A stretch of DNA of 8,694 bases from Gammaproteobacteria bacterium (GCA_027076245.1 JALTKC010000588.1:1-8694), one strand, 5' to 3'. Counted from the stretch's first letter, positions 1-7,084 are shown. The notes: generated by a model from the letters alone, not told the origin. Made by a program: numbers and translations.

Positions 1-997
1 GCTGGTAAATCAGTCCCATCCAGTTACCGACCACTTCTACGGCAGAATCGTGCCAGGTATTGTCAATGGTATGCTGGATCAGTTTTTCCGGAAACTCGGG
101 TAAGTCGGTATTTTTTTCCATAGCCTGTTGTGTTCTGTAACGATATTCATTAAGAACGGCTCTGGCAAAAGTGCCCAGATAATTTTCAGGAAAGGGGGGA
201 TAGTCAGAGATTTCTCCCTGTTGATAACGCAACACTTCGCGCTTATATTCTTTTAATAAAGAGATGGTATCGTATTCCGGGTGGCCCTGAAAAAGAATCG
301 TACGAAAGCCGTCTTCACTGGTGGCCAGGTGAACCATGCCGCTGTCTGATTCCACCAGAATTTTCAGGCGGCTGTCTTTAAACTGCTGAGCGGATACGGC
401 ATTCCAGCGTGAGTGCGGTATATCAAAACGGGTATTGATATCGTTAATCAGGGGATGACTTTTGTCAATAATATGGTGCGGATAGACCCCCCATATTTTA
501 TGCCCCTGATGGACTCGCTTCTGCTGATAGCGAAACTCCATAACCGCATGGGTGGCCAGACAGGAGCACAGGGTGGATGTTACGTTTTCCCATGCCCAGT
601 CAAATACCTCAATTAAGGGTTGCCAGAAGGGTTGCTGTGAAAGTTCCGGGCCGGCCACATTGGCACCCGTAACAATCAGAGCATCCAGTCCCATATTGCG
701 GATTGTATCGAAGCTTTCATAATACTGGTCAATATAAGCCTGAGCCTTCTCAGAGCGGGGGATTTCAGTCAGTGTAAAGGGGTGTACATAAAACTGGGCA
801 ATGGGGTTGCTTTCTCCTATGAGCCGGAAAAACTGCCGTTCTGTGGCCGCCAGAGCGGCATCGGGCATCATGTTTAGCAGGCCGATATGCAGTTCTCTGA
901 TGTCCTGATGTCTGGCGGCATCAGGCGGTAATACACGTATGCCTTCATGACGAAGGCGATCAAAGGAGGGGAGTTGATTATGGGCAACCAGAGGCAT
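1..997 (-). CDS. metA: Homoserine O-succinyltransferase, C-terminus cut by window edge
   Basis: Transfers an acyl group from acyl-CoA to the hydroxyl of L-homoserine, the committed step of methionine synthesis; cytoplasmic. I translated it by hand from the ATG at 997-995: 332 codons are visible and the frame runs off the left edge. The start MPLVAHNQLPSFDRL aligns with the E. coli MetA N-terminus. The glutamine-amidotransferase-like core shows the nucleophile Cys146 in VTSTLCSCLATHA and the His239/Glu241 pair in FQGHPEYD, each four residues later than E. coli Cys142, His235 and Glu237. The position I align with E. coli Gly111, where acetyl-specific enzymes carry Glu, is Ala115 in TGANVAG. A small residue fits succinyl-CoA, but this is inference. 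Only about 10-30 C-terminal residues should be missing. It starts 11 bp after the P-loop gene, so it is probably cotranscribed. The ribosome site is weak (AGTGAGA) and lies in that gap. No SAM riboswitch precedes it. Confidence 0.93.
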   Translation of the reverse strand, partial: MPLVAHNQLPSFDRLRHEGIRVLPPDAARHQDIRELHIGLLNMMPDAALAATERQFFRLIGESNPIAQFYVHPFTLTEIPRSEKAQAYIDQYYESFDTIRNMGLDALIVTGANVAGPELSQQPFWQPLIEVFDWAWENVTSTLCSCLATHAVMEFRYQQKRVHQGHKIWGVYPHHIIDKSHPLINDINTRFDIPHSRWNAVSAQQFKDSRLKILVESDSGMVHLATSEDGFRTILFQGHPEYDTISLLKEYKREVLRYQQGEISDYPPFPENYLGTFARAVLNEYRYRTQQAMEKNTDLPEFPEKLIQHTIDNTWHDSAVEVVGNWMGLIYQ

Positions 998-1008
998 AGC
1001 TATCTCAC

Positions 1009-1857
1009 TTATTCTGCACGGGCAATGGCGGTTTCCAGCAATTCAAGAAAATCATTTTGATCCCTGACCTGGGCCACTTCCTGAGAAGTGACTGTATAGC
1101 CGTGCGGTTTGGCTATGGCTTCATAGCGCGGAATACGGGAGTGAAACAGGCGTGGAAAAATCCAGCGGGTAAATTCATCGGGATTCATCTGGGCGGCATA
1201 TTGCAGATTATTTTCAGCCAGATAAACAGCCAGTTGTTCCTGTAAAAATTCCGGGCGGTAGTACAGCGGTTTGGGAGCGCTTTGTGCCCGTTCAATCAGT
1301 TTGTTTTCTTCTTCTTTATCGGTGACCTGGATATAGAGGATCATGGTGTGTTTAACCAGAGTATCAATGACTGAAGGTTCATCCAGCTCACATAAACTGC
1401 CGCCGACATCGTTAACAAAATGCTGATAGCCGTAAATTTTTTGAGCTTTTTCTATAAAAGAGGGCACATCATGCATGGCGGCGATTTCAGCGTCACGATA
1501 ACAGGCCTGGCGCTGGATAAAATCGTCCAGTTCCACACCACCCAGTTCAGGATTACCCAGTTTGCCAACATAGCTTAGAACCGGACCCAGATCGTGAACC
1601 TTGATATTGTTTTTAATGTATATCCAGTCGTTTCTGAGTAATTCCTTAAGAAAAGGAACCTGCATGGCCTGCTGCTTAATCATGTCCATAATGGGTTCAT
1701 CAAGATAGCGGGTACCTATGCGGTAGTCCCCGGAAAAATGAAACCATTGGGAATCTCTTAATAAGCTGGATAAGTAGGTTTTGCCGACCCCGGACATGCC
1801 CAGTAAGGTGACTTTTTTATTTTCCCAGTTGCGGAATTCTTCAACACTGAACTTCAT
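1009..1857 (-). CDS. P-loop ATPase/kinase-like protein of unknown function
   Basis: A 282-residue soluble protein with a clear Walker A motif, GMSGVGKT, at residues 20-27. Behind it comes FSGDYRIGTRYL (41-52), which recalls the acidic substrate-binding loop of small-molecule kinases such as shikimate kinase. A Walker-B-like strand HFVNDVGGSLCEL (146-158) and a hydrophobic strand MILYIQV (172-178) complete a nucleotide-binding core. The C-terminal third, with several Trp/Phe/Arg residues around 231-245, matches nothing I recognise. There is no signal peptide or membrane segment. The start has a good ribosome site (ACAGGAG, 1864-1870 on the opposite strand). The gene sits directly ahead of metA with an 11-bp gap, so a link to methionine or homoserine metabolism is possible but rests on position only. 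The substrate is unknown. It could equally be an NTPase or a kinase. Confidence 0.85.
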   Translation of the reverse strand: MKFSVEEFRNWENKKVTLLGMSGVGKTYLSSLLRDSQWFHFSGDYRIGTRYLDEPIMDMIKQQAMQVPFLKELLRNDWIYIKNNIKVHDLGPVLSYVGKLGNPELGGVELDDFIQRQACYRDAEIAAMHDVPSFIEKAQKIYGYQHFVNDVGGSLCELDEPSVIDTLVKHTMILYIQVTDKEEENKLIERAQSAPKPLYYRPEFLQEQLAVYLAENNLQYAAQMNPDEFTRWIFPRLFHSRIPRYEAIAKPHGYTVTSQEVAQVRDQNDFLELLETAIARAE

Positions 1858-1948
1858 TAAATACTCCTGTTAAGAAGCAAATATTATCCTTGAGTTTAAT
1901 GGGAAATGGAAGGGGAGAATTAAGAGTATAGGCTTTATTAATAACCGC

Positions 1949-2533
1949 TTAACGAATATCATCAACGGAGAATTTTTTCTCAAAAACCAGCGGGCGGATC
2001 AGGGCATACCCCTGATTCTGCCAATGGGCCATTTCGGCCATAGCATTAGGTATAATTTTAACGAAGCTGTAAAAATCTTCCGGTTTATAACCAAAATCAT
2101 TGGCGGCATCACCGCAGACACGAAATTCTACACCCAGTTGTTCATAATAAATCATGCGCTTAACCGCGCTCTGGTACTGTGGATAGTTCTTTTTGGCCAG
2201 AGTAACAATTTCAGTACCGTGGATCAGCACAATAATATTCATAAACTCCGGTGCCAGCCCATAGGGTTCGGCCATCAGGGTATTCATATAGGAGCGTAGC
2301 CAGAATAATGCGGAATGAATTTTGTTTGGGTCATCAAGAAAGAACTCAAACAGAACATTCTGCTCCTCAGCATATGGGGTATCAATAAATTCAGCCGGTT
2401 TCTGACTATAGGGGATCTTTTGAGACCCGGATTGAGTGTCATCAAACTCATTATCATTTGCCTGAGAATAAGTGCCGGCAGTAAAGATAAGAACAGCAAA
2501 GAGATGGATGACTTGCATAAATAATCGCTTCAT
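1949..2533 (-). CDS. Exported DsrE/DsrF-family protein
   Basis: A 194-residue protein with a typical signal peptide: KR near the start, a hydrophobic core at residues 7-20 and an SQA cleavage site after residue 25, so it should be periplasmic. A charged, low-complexity linker (26-57) follows. The rest looks like a DsrE/F-fold domain: the first strand NVLFEFFLDDPNKIHSAL (59-76), the strand NIIVLIHGTEIVTLAK (99-114), and YEQLGVEFRVCGDAA (130-144) with conserved Cys140. It ends with IIPNAMAEMAHWQNQGYALIRP (160-181). In this family such a cysteine can carry sulfane sulfur; that it does so here is inference. Exported members of this group (COG1416-like) are common in sulfur oxidisers but mostly uncharacterised. 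The ATG at 2533 has no strong Shine-Dalgarno; Met6 is an alternative start that shortens the signal peptide. A promoter candidate lies just upstream. Confidence 0.8.
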   Translation of the reverse strand: MKRLFMQVIHLFAVLIFTAGTYSQANDNEFDDTQSGSQKIPYSQKPAEFIDTPYAEEQNVLFEFFLDDPNKIHSALFWLRSYMNTLMAEPYGLAPEFMNIIVLIHGTEIVTLAKKNYPQYQSAVKRMIYYEQLGVEFRVCGDAANDFGYKPEDFYSFVKIIPNAMAEMAHWQNQGYALIRPLVFEKKFSVDDIR

Positions 2534-2561
2534 AAGCTGATTATAGTCATAAATTGATTAA

Positions 2562-2589
2562 ATAATAGACAGTACTGGTATTTTTTCAA
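2562..2589 (-). promoter_or_regulatory. Candidate sigma-70 promoter of the DsrE-like gene
   Basis: Read on the minus strand, TTGAAA (2584-2589) is followed after 16 bp by TATTAT (2562-2567). Each hexamer matches five of six consensus bases. A start site near 2555 would give a leader of about 20 nt before the ATG at 2533. The -35 lies inside a small A/T palindrome (2579-2595), so chance similarity in AT-rich DNA cannot be excluded. Confidence 0.45.
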
Positions 2590-2711
2590 AAAATAGCCTA
2601 TTCTAGCCAGCGCATTAGAAAATGGTGATATGGTTAATTATTGGCTATATGTCTGAATCTGACAGAGGATCAGGGAACTCATCACTTCATATACTTTAAA
2701 AAGGATATACA

Positions 2712-2945
2712 ATGAAATGGCTGGATAATTTCAGTTTTACAGTATTGATAATACTGACGATTTTTCTGGGTACAGCACCTTTAGGCGGTCAGCCGCATTT
2801 GCTGGAAAAAATAAACATGCTGATGGCTGGCAATCTGGTTAAGCCCATCGATATCTTTGATCTGGTCATGCATTCTACACCAGTTATATTACTGGTTCTG
2901 AAAACTATCCGCTATTTTAAATTAAAACAGTCCCCAGAGGCCTGA
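2712..2945 (+). CDS. Small two-helix inner-membrane protein
   Basis: A 77-residue hydrophobic protein with a good ribosome site (AAGGAT, about 8 nt before the ATG). Two membrane segments are visible: residues 8-24 (FTVLIILTIFLGTAPLG) and about 49-66 (around VMHSTPVILLVLK). They are joined by an amphipathic stretch EKINMLMAGNLVKPIDIFD (32-50) and followed by a basic C-terminal tail. The pattern PHLLEKxxML(x)G.L..PIDIFDL recalls a family of short proteins often labelled 'RND transporter' in automatic annotation. That name is unjustified by a 77-residue protein, and the function is unknown. It stands alone, convergent with the BamE-like gene across the hairpin element, which may also end its transcript. 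Confidence 0.72.
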   Translation: MKWLDNFSFTVLIILTIFLGTAPLGGQPHLLEKINMLMAGNLVKPIDIFDLVMHSTPVILLVLKTIRYFKLKQSPEA

Positions 2946-2957
2946 ATTATATTTATC

Positions 2958-2963
2958 TACTTA
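2958..2963. repeat. Left target-site duplication TACTTA
   Basis: TACTTA directly abuts the left terminal repeat of the hairpin element. The identical hexamer abuts the right end at 3116-3121, as expected for a transposition footprint. Confidence 0.6.
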
Positions 2964-3115
2964 GTGTCCATCCGGAAATTGCCTTCCTGGCAATTTCCCG
3001 GAACGCAAAAGAAAAAGTGTGATTTTTCTTTTGCTCATTTTCAACGACTTACCGTCGTTAAAAATGAGCGGCACATCCTTGTGCCGCTAGTGTGCATCAA
3101 TAAATGGATGCACAC
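2964..3115. mobile_element. 152-bp MITE-like element built of five consecutive hairpins
   Basis: The ends are inverted repeats: GTGTCCATCC (2964-2973) against GGATGCACAC (3106-3115), 9 of 10 matching. Both are flanked by the hexamer TACTTA. The inside is nearly all stem-loop. H1 2971-3002: 13 bp with one bulged C, loop TTCCT. H2 3005-3034: perfect 12 bp, loop GTGTGA. H3 3035-3067: 7+6 bp around one C/A mismatch, loop TTACC. H4 3067-3088: perfect 9 bp, loop TCCT. H5 3088-3117: perfect 11 bp, loop AATAAATG, whose right arm contains the right terminal repeat. A second copy of the terminal sequence (GTGTGCATC, 3090-3098) forms the left arm of H5. There is no transposase, so it would depend on one elsewhere. 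It lies between convergent genes and probably acts as a terminator in both directions. I do not recognise it as a named family. Confidence 0.65.
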
Positions 3116-3369
3116 TACTTATTCAGATAAATCGATTTTTTCTTATTTTTAACAGAGTGAATAACCGTTCCGTCTTCAAAATAGACACTAAAGTCTTTAT
3201 AAACCCAGCGTGAAATGGGCGGGTTGCCTACCGGTCCTTTTCTAGTTTCAGGCTCTCCCAACTGCTGAACCACTTCCTGCATCGACATGCCCCTGACAGG
3301 GTAATGAGAATCAGCATAGCTTACCGTCTGTACAAACAGGGCAAAAGCAAAAATAATGATTTTTTTCAT
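3115..3369 (-). CDS. Exported BamE/SmpA-like small protein
   Basis: An 84-residue protein with a clear signal peptide: KK, hydrophobic residues 4-16, and SYA cleavage after residue 19. The mature part is about 65 residues, periplasmic, without a lipobox cysteine. It contains VRGMSMQEVVQQLGEPETR, the helix-plus-'LGEP' signature of the SmpA/OmlA/BamE-like fold. After it come PPISRWVYKDFSVYFEDG and TVIHSV, the two-strand tail seen in a common gammaproteobacterial hypothetical family. The role is unknown. BamE itself acts in outer-membrane protein assembly, but this protein is shorter and should not be given that name. The ribosome site is modest (CAGG, about 12 nt upstream). The stop codon TAG (3115-3117) overlaps the junction of the hairpin element and its target duplication, and the native stop appears to have been kept. 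Confidence 0.78.
   Translation of the reverse strand: MKKIIIFAFALFVQTVSYADSHYPVRGMSMQEVVQQLGEPETRKGPVGNPPISRWVYKDFSVYFEDGTVIHSVKNKKKSIYLNK
3116..3121. repeat. Right target-site duplication TACTTA
   Basis: Identical to 2958-2963 and immediately outside the right terminal repeat. It overlaps the last codons of the BamE-like gene on the minus strand. Confidence 0.6.
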
Positions 3370-3408
3370 AATTTAGATACCTGACTTGAATGCTCTATTG
3401 TTAATCAC

Positions 3409-3482
3409 AAAATTAAAGTAAATAGTAATAGATTTTATAGTGTTATGGTGTATTCTTATAATAATCTTTAATTTTACTTTAA
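3409..3482. promoter_or_regulatory. Candidate relA promoter region with flanking inverted repeats
   Basis: A perfect TATAAT (3457-3462) lies 75 bp before the relA start; no good -35 is seen at 16-18 bp. It is bracketed by inverted arms: AAAATTAAAG (3409-3418) with CTTTAATTTT (3466-3475), and overlapping TTAAAGTAAA (3413-3422) with TTTACTTTAA (3473-3482). The region is very AT-rich, so both signals are tentative. Confidence 0.3.
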
Positions 3483-3536
3483 ACGTGTACTGAAATAAAA
3501 AATTTTACCTGAAAATGTGACAGGAATTTAATTGGG

Positions 3537-5756
3537 ATGGTTTACGTAGAAGCAGTTGCTGATGTTCATGATACCCCCCTGGAGCGCTATAATGCTCTGG
3601 AAGGTAAAATCAGGGAATCACAGGCCAATATTGATCTGGATTTGCTTCGCCAGGCCTTCGATTTTGCAAATGAGGCGCATAAAGATCAGGTCAGAGCCTC
3701 TGGTGAGCCTTATGTTTTTCATGTTATTTCAGTAGCAGAAATACTGCTGTCTCTGAATCTTGACACACCTTCCTTAATGGCCGCCTTGCTGCACGATGTG
3801 GTTGAAGACACCGACATTACTCTGGAACAGCTTGAAGATAAATTTGGTAAGGAAGTCGCCACACTGGTTGACAGTGTGACCAAGATGAAAGCTTTTGCCA
3901 ATTTAAAGCCGGATCAAAATGGTAATATAAAAAAAGAAGGTTTAAAAGCGGAAAATCTGCGTAAATTACTGCTGGCCATGGCTGAAGACGTCAGGGTAGT
4001 GATGATTAAACTGGCGGATCGGCTGCATAATATGCGTACTCTGGACTCTCTGCCGCCTAAAAAGCAGAAACTCATTGCTGGTGAAACCGCTGAAATCTAC
4101 GCACCTCTTGCCAATCGCCTGGGGATCTGGCAGTTAAAATGGGAACTGGAAGATCTGGCTTTTCGATATCTGGATGAGGTCAATTATAAAAAAATTGCCC
4201 GCTATATATCAGAGCGCAAGATTGACCGTGATAAGTACATTAAAGATGTGGTGCAGATCATTCAGGATAATCTGAAAAAGAATAATATTGACGCAGAGGT
4301 TACCGGCCGCTCCAAACATATCTATAGTATCTGGAAAAAAATGCAGCGTAAGCATCTGGGCTTTCATCAGCTATATGATCTGCGTGCAGTACGTATCCAT
4401 GTTAAGGAGCTTAAAGACTGTTATCATGCTCTGGGTGTGGTGCATACCCTCTGGAAACACATTCCTTATGAATTTGATGATTATATTGCCACACCTAAGG
4501 AAAATAATTATCAATCCATTCACACGGCCGTTATCGGCCCCCAGGGCAAAACCCTCGAAATACAGATCCGTACCTTTGAAATGCATAAACACGCTGAGTA
4601 CGGTGTTGCGGCGCACTGGCGATATAAAGAAGGTGGTAAACAAAGCGGGCATTATGAGCAGAAAATTGCCTGGTTAAGGCAATTACTGGAATGGAAAGAT
4701 GAAGAAAAAGATGCTGGTGACTTTATTGACCGCTTTAAATCCGAAGTATTCCAGGATCGGGTTTATGTAATGACACCGGACGGTGAAATCATTGATATGC
4801 CTCAGGGGGCAACCCCTCTGGACTTTGCTTTTTATGTCCATACCGAAGTCGGTGCCCGATGCCGTGGAGCCAAGGTGAATGGAAAAATGGTGCCCTTAAC
4901 CTATGAACTCAAAAGCGGTCAGCAGGTAGAAATTCTTACCACAAAAAACGGTTCACCGAGCCGGGACTGGTTAAATCCGCAGTTAGGTTATTTAAAAACC
5001 TCCAGGGCAAGAGCCAAGGTACGGCACTGGTTTAAACAGCAAAATTACGATCAAAATGTTCTGGCCGGAAGGGATATCCTGGAAAAAGAACTGCATCGTC
5101 TGGCCATAAGCAATATTTCCCATGAAAAACTGGCAGAGAAGTTTCAACTGGATTCTGCTGAGCAATTATTTGCCGAAATAGGGCGTGGAGAAATTACCAC
5201 GGGACAGATTGCGGCCACTATTCAGGAACTGGGCGGGCATAGTGAACAGCGTCATGAGCCTGAAGCACCGATTCAGCAGACCATTGAGCTACTGCCCCAG
5301 GGGTCGGGTGATGTGACCATTTATGGTGTCGATAATGTGCTTACCCAAATTGCTCAATGCTGTAAACCGGTTCCCGGTGACGAAATTGTTGGTTTTATTA
5401 CCAAGCACAGGGGTATAACCATTCACAGAAGTGACTGTCATAATGTACAGCATGCACTGGAAGAAAACAGTGAACGCTTAATAGAAGTGGAGTGGAACCA
5501 TGAAATTAACCAGTGTTATACCGTTATGATTGAGTTAATTGCTATGGACAGGCAGGGACTGTTAAGAGATATTACGGCCATTCTGGCTAATCTTGAAATT
5601 AATGTGCTGGGTGTTAATACTTCTACCAATAAGGCAGACTATTCAGCGCGGATGCGTTTGACTCTGGAAATTGCCGGTATTGCTCAGTTAAGCCGGGCCT
5701 TAAACCGGATCAGCCAATTGCCCAATGTAGTGGAAGTGTACCGGATTACGGATTAA
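3537..5756 (+). CDS. relA: RelA-type (p)ppGpp synthetase with intact HD hydrolase motif
   Basis: Makes (p)ppGpp from ATP and GTP/GDP at starved ribosomes, and perhaps degrades it. The 739 residues match long RSH proteins (E. coli RelA 744). The HD domain (about 35-190) keeps the metal and catalytic residues of Rel hydrolases: His62, His86-Asp87 and Glu90-Asp91 in HDVVEDT, and Asp161 and Asn165 in LADRLHNMRT. E. coli RelA has lost these. The synthetase domain (about 240-365) shows GRSKHIYSIWKKM, EFDD (312-315), YQSIHT (325-330) and Glu341 in EIQIRT. EFDD is the acidic motif of RelA; bifunctional Rel/SpoT carries RxKD. Next come TGS (408-467), the RelA-like helical stretch SRDWLNPQLGYLKTSRARAK, a zinc-finger-like CC (608-609) with His630 and Cys634, and ACT (663-739). 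It starts at ATG 3537 behind ACAGGAA. It is either a bifunctional RelA-clade enzyme or one with residual hydrolase activity. The family is certain; relA is preferred over spoT on the synthetase and TGS motifs. Confidence 0.93.
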   Translation: MVYVEAVADVHDTPLERYNALEGKIRESQANIDLDLLRQAFDFANEAHKDQVRASGEPYVFHVISVAEILLSLNLDTPSLMAALLHDVVEDTDITLEQLEDKFGKEVATLVDSVTKMKAFANLKPDQNGNIKKEGLKAENLRKLLLAMAEDVRVVMIKLADRLHNMRTLDSLPPKKQKLIAGETAEIYAPLANRLGIWQLKWELEDLAFRYLDEVNYKKIARYISERKIDRDKYIKDVVQIIQDNLKKNNIDAEVTGRSKHIYSIWKKMQRKHLGFHQLYDLRAVRIHVKELKDCYHALGVVHTLWKHIPYEFDDYIATPKENNYQSIHTAVIGPQGKTLEIQIRTFEMHKHAEYGVAAHWRYKEGGKQSGHYEQKIAWLRQLLEWKDEEKDAGDFIDRFKSEVFQDRVYVMTPDGEIIDMPQGATPLDFAFYVHTEVGARCRGAKVNGKMVPLTYELKSGQQVEILTTKNGSPSRDWLNPQLGYLKTSRARAKVRHWFKQQNYDQNVLAGRDILEKELHRLAISNISHEKLAEKFQLDSAEQLFAEIGRGEITTGQIAATIQELGGHSEQRHEPEAPIQQTIELLPQGSGDVTIYGVDNVLTQIAQCCKPVPGDEIVGFITKHRGITIHRSDCHNVQHALEENSERLIEVEWNHEINQCYTVMIELIAMDRQGLLRDITAILANLEINVLGVNTSTNKADYSARMRLTLEIAGIAQLSRALNRISQLPNVVEVYRITD

Positions 5757-5757
5757 A

Positions 5758-5790
5758 AAAGGCCGTTTCCCTTTACAGGAAACAGCCCTT
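5758..5790. terminator. Shared rho-independent terminator of relA and sqr
   Basis: Arms AAAGGCCGTTTCC (5758-5770) and GGAAACAGCCCTT (5778-5790) pair over 13 positions with one G/T-type pair and one mismatch, around a 7-nt loop CTTTACA. On the minus strand the hairpin is followed by TTTTTT, a good terminator for sqr. On the plus strand it follows the relA stop by a few bases but only TTAAAGTTT comes after, so termination of relA may be weaker. Confidence 0.75.
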
Positions 5791-5815
5791 AAAGTTTCAG
5801 GAGAAATACCTGCTA

Positions 5816-7084
5816 TTATTTCAGACGGTTAATACCTAACGCCTTTAACAGATATTTTTCATAAATTGGCTCACTGGAACCGGACTTCATCTTACGGATA
5901 AAGTATTTCTCAAATCCGATTTTGGCCAGATGTACCCATTTACCTTTCTTGAACCAGGCCAGATTACGTGGTGGTATTTGCGGAATAGCCACAAATGCCG
6001 CACCCGTATTACCCATATCAGCCAGACAGATAGCATTCCAGGTACCTTCATGAGTTGGCTGTTTGCCGTTCAGTTCATCAGAAATATTATGCACAATGGC
6101 TGTTACCATGGACTCAATCATATAACCGGTTTTAGGCGCACCGGTAGGGACAGGTGTTGCTTCAACAGGAGGGATGGCAATACAGACGCCGGCAGAGAAA
6201 ATATTAGGGAATTTAGGGCTGCGCTGTTGCTTATCTACAATAACAAAACCGCGAGGATTACATAAGCCTTCTACACTGGCTACGGCATCTACACCTTTAA
6301 AGGCCGGCAGCATCATACCATGTTTAAATTCCAGCTCATGCTGTTCCTTAATGGAGCCGTCTTCATTGAGTTCATCAACATACATTTTACCGGCTTCAAT
6401 TTTGGTGGTTTTGGCATTACAGATCCATTTAATGTCGTGCTGACGCAGTTCAGATTCCAGCATACCTTTGGAATCACCGACTCCGCCCAGGCCCAGATGA
6501 CCGATATAGGGTTCGGAAGTCACCAGAGTCATTGGGACTTTGTCTCTTATTTTACGCTTCTGTAATTCACGGTTAAGAATAAAGGCATACTCATAAGCCG
6601 GTCCAAAGCAGCTTGCAAAAGGCATGGCACCCACAATGGCCGGGCCGGGATCGGCGGCCAGTTTTTCAAAATCTTCAAATGCAGTTTCTGAGTGGGGCAG
6701 GTTACAGATTGACTGGGTATGGGCTGACGGACCTGAACCTTCAACTTCTTCAAAAGCCAGTCTGGGACCTGTGGCAATAACCAGATAGTCGTAGGAGACT
6801 TTTTCATCATTATTGAGGGTTAATTCATTATTGTCTGGATCAATTTTATCTACCCGGTGGGCGATGAAATTAATACCGCGTTTTTCAAGATAGGGACGAA
6901 TTTCAAAACTGATGTCTTTGCGGGTTCTCCAGCCTACGGCTACCCACGGGTTTGATGGGGTAAAATCAAAGGTTTCATTTTCACTGATCATTGTTACCTG
7001 ATGTTCTTTACCCAGAGCATCACGCATTTCATATGCACAGGGCATACCGCCAGTTCCAGCACCAATAATAACGACATGAGCCAT
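5816..7084 (-). CDS. sqr: Sulfide:quinone oxidoreductase
   Basis: An FAD flavoprotein that oxidises sulfide to sulfane sulfur or polysulfide and passes electrons to the membrane quinone pool. The 422 residues start with the dinucleotide-binding loop VVIIGAGTGGMPCA (4-17), whose GAGTGG matches GxGxxG. ENETFDFTPSNPWVAVGW (35-52) and YDYLVIATGP (98-107) are typical of the family. The three redox cysteines of SQR are present: Cys127 (QSICNLPHS), Cys159 (ASCFGPAYE) and Cys353 (NAICLADMG), corresponding by recalled alignment to Aquifex Cys124, Cys156 and Cys347. Having all three favours true SQR over flavocytochrome c and NADH dehydrogenase relatives. PVPTGAPKTGYMIE (311-324) and the basic amphipathic C-terminus (KWVHLAKIGFEKYFIRKMK) fit quinone and membrane contact. 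There is no signal peptide. The ribosome site is strong (CAGGAGA). It is convergent with relA and divergent from the FisR-like gene, its probable regulator. Confidence 0.94.
   Translation of the reverse strand: MAHVVIIGAGTGGMPCAYEMRDALGKEHQVTMISENETFDFTPSNPWVAVGWRTRKDISFEIRPYLEKRGINFIAHRVDKIDPDNNELTLNNDEKVSYDYLVIATGPRLAFEEVEGSGPSAHTQSICNLPHSETAFEDFEKLAADPGPAIVGAMPFASCFGPAYEYAFILNRELQKRKIRDKVPMTLVTSEPYIGHLGLGGVGDSKGMLESELRQHDIKWICNAKTTKIEAGKMYVDELNEDGSIKEQHELEFKHGMMLPAFKGVDAVASVEGLCNPRGFVIVDKQQRSPKFPNIFSAGVCIAIPPVEATPVPTGAPKTGYMIESMVTAIVHNISDELNGKQPTHEGTWNAICLADMGNTGAAFVAIPQIPPRNLAWFKKGKWVHLAKIGFEKYFIRKMKSGSSEPIYEKYLLKALGINRLK

Noticed and set aside
413..616. 67-residue plus-strand frame inside metA
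   Set aside because: It lies antisense within the clear metA coding sequence, which has intact catalytic motifs; no independent family or ribosome site.
998..1008. SAM riboswitch or attenuator before metA
   Set aside because: Only 11 bp separate metA from the upstream gene, and the 91 bp before that gene shows no riboswitch-like structure.
2024..2524. Several frames overlapping the DsrE-like gene on both strands
   Set aside because: The 194-residue frame has a signal peptide and family motifs; the others have neither.
2964..3115. Integron attC site or retron RNA as explanation for the hairpins
   Set aside because: No attC core sites (RYYYAAC/GTTRRRY pair), integrase or reverse transcriptase is present; target duplication and terminal repeats fit a transposon derivative better.
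2964..3152. 62-residue plus-strand frame across the hairpin element
   Set aside because: The frame only reads through palindromic DNA and antisense to the BamE-like gene end; the product has no recognisable pattern.
4288..4677. 129-residue frame overlapping relA
   Set aside because: Out-of-frame shadow within the synthetase domain of relA, whose own frame is fully conserved.
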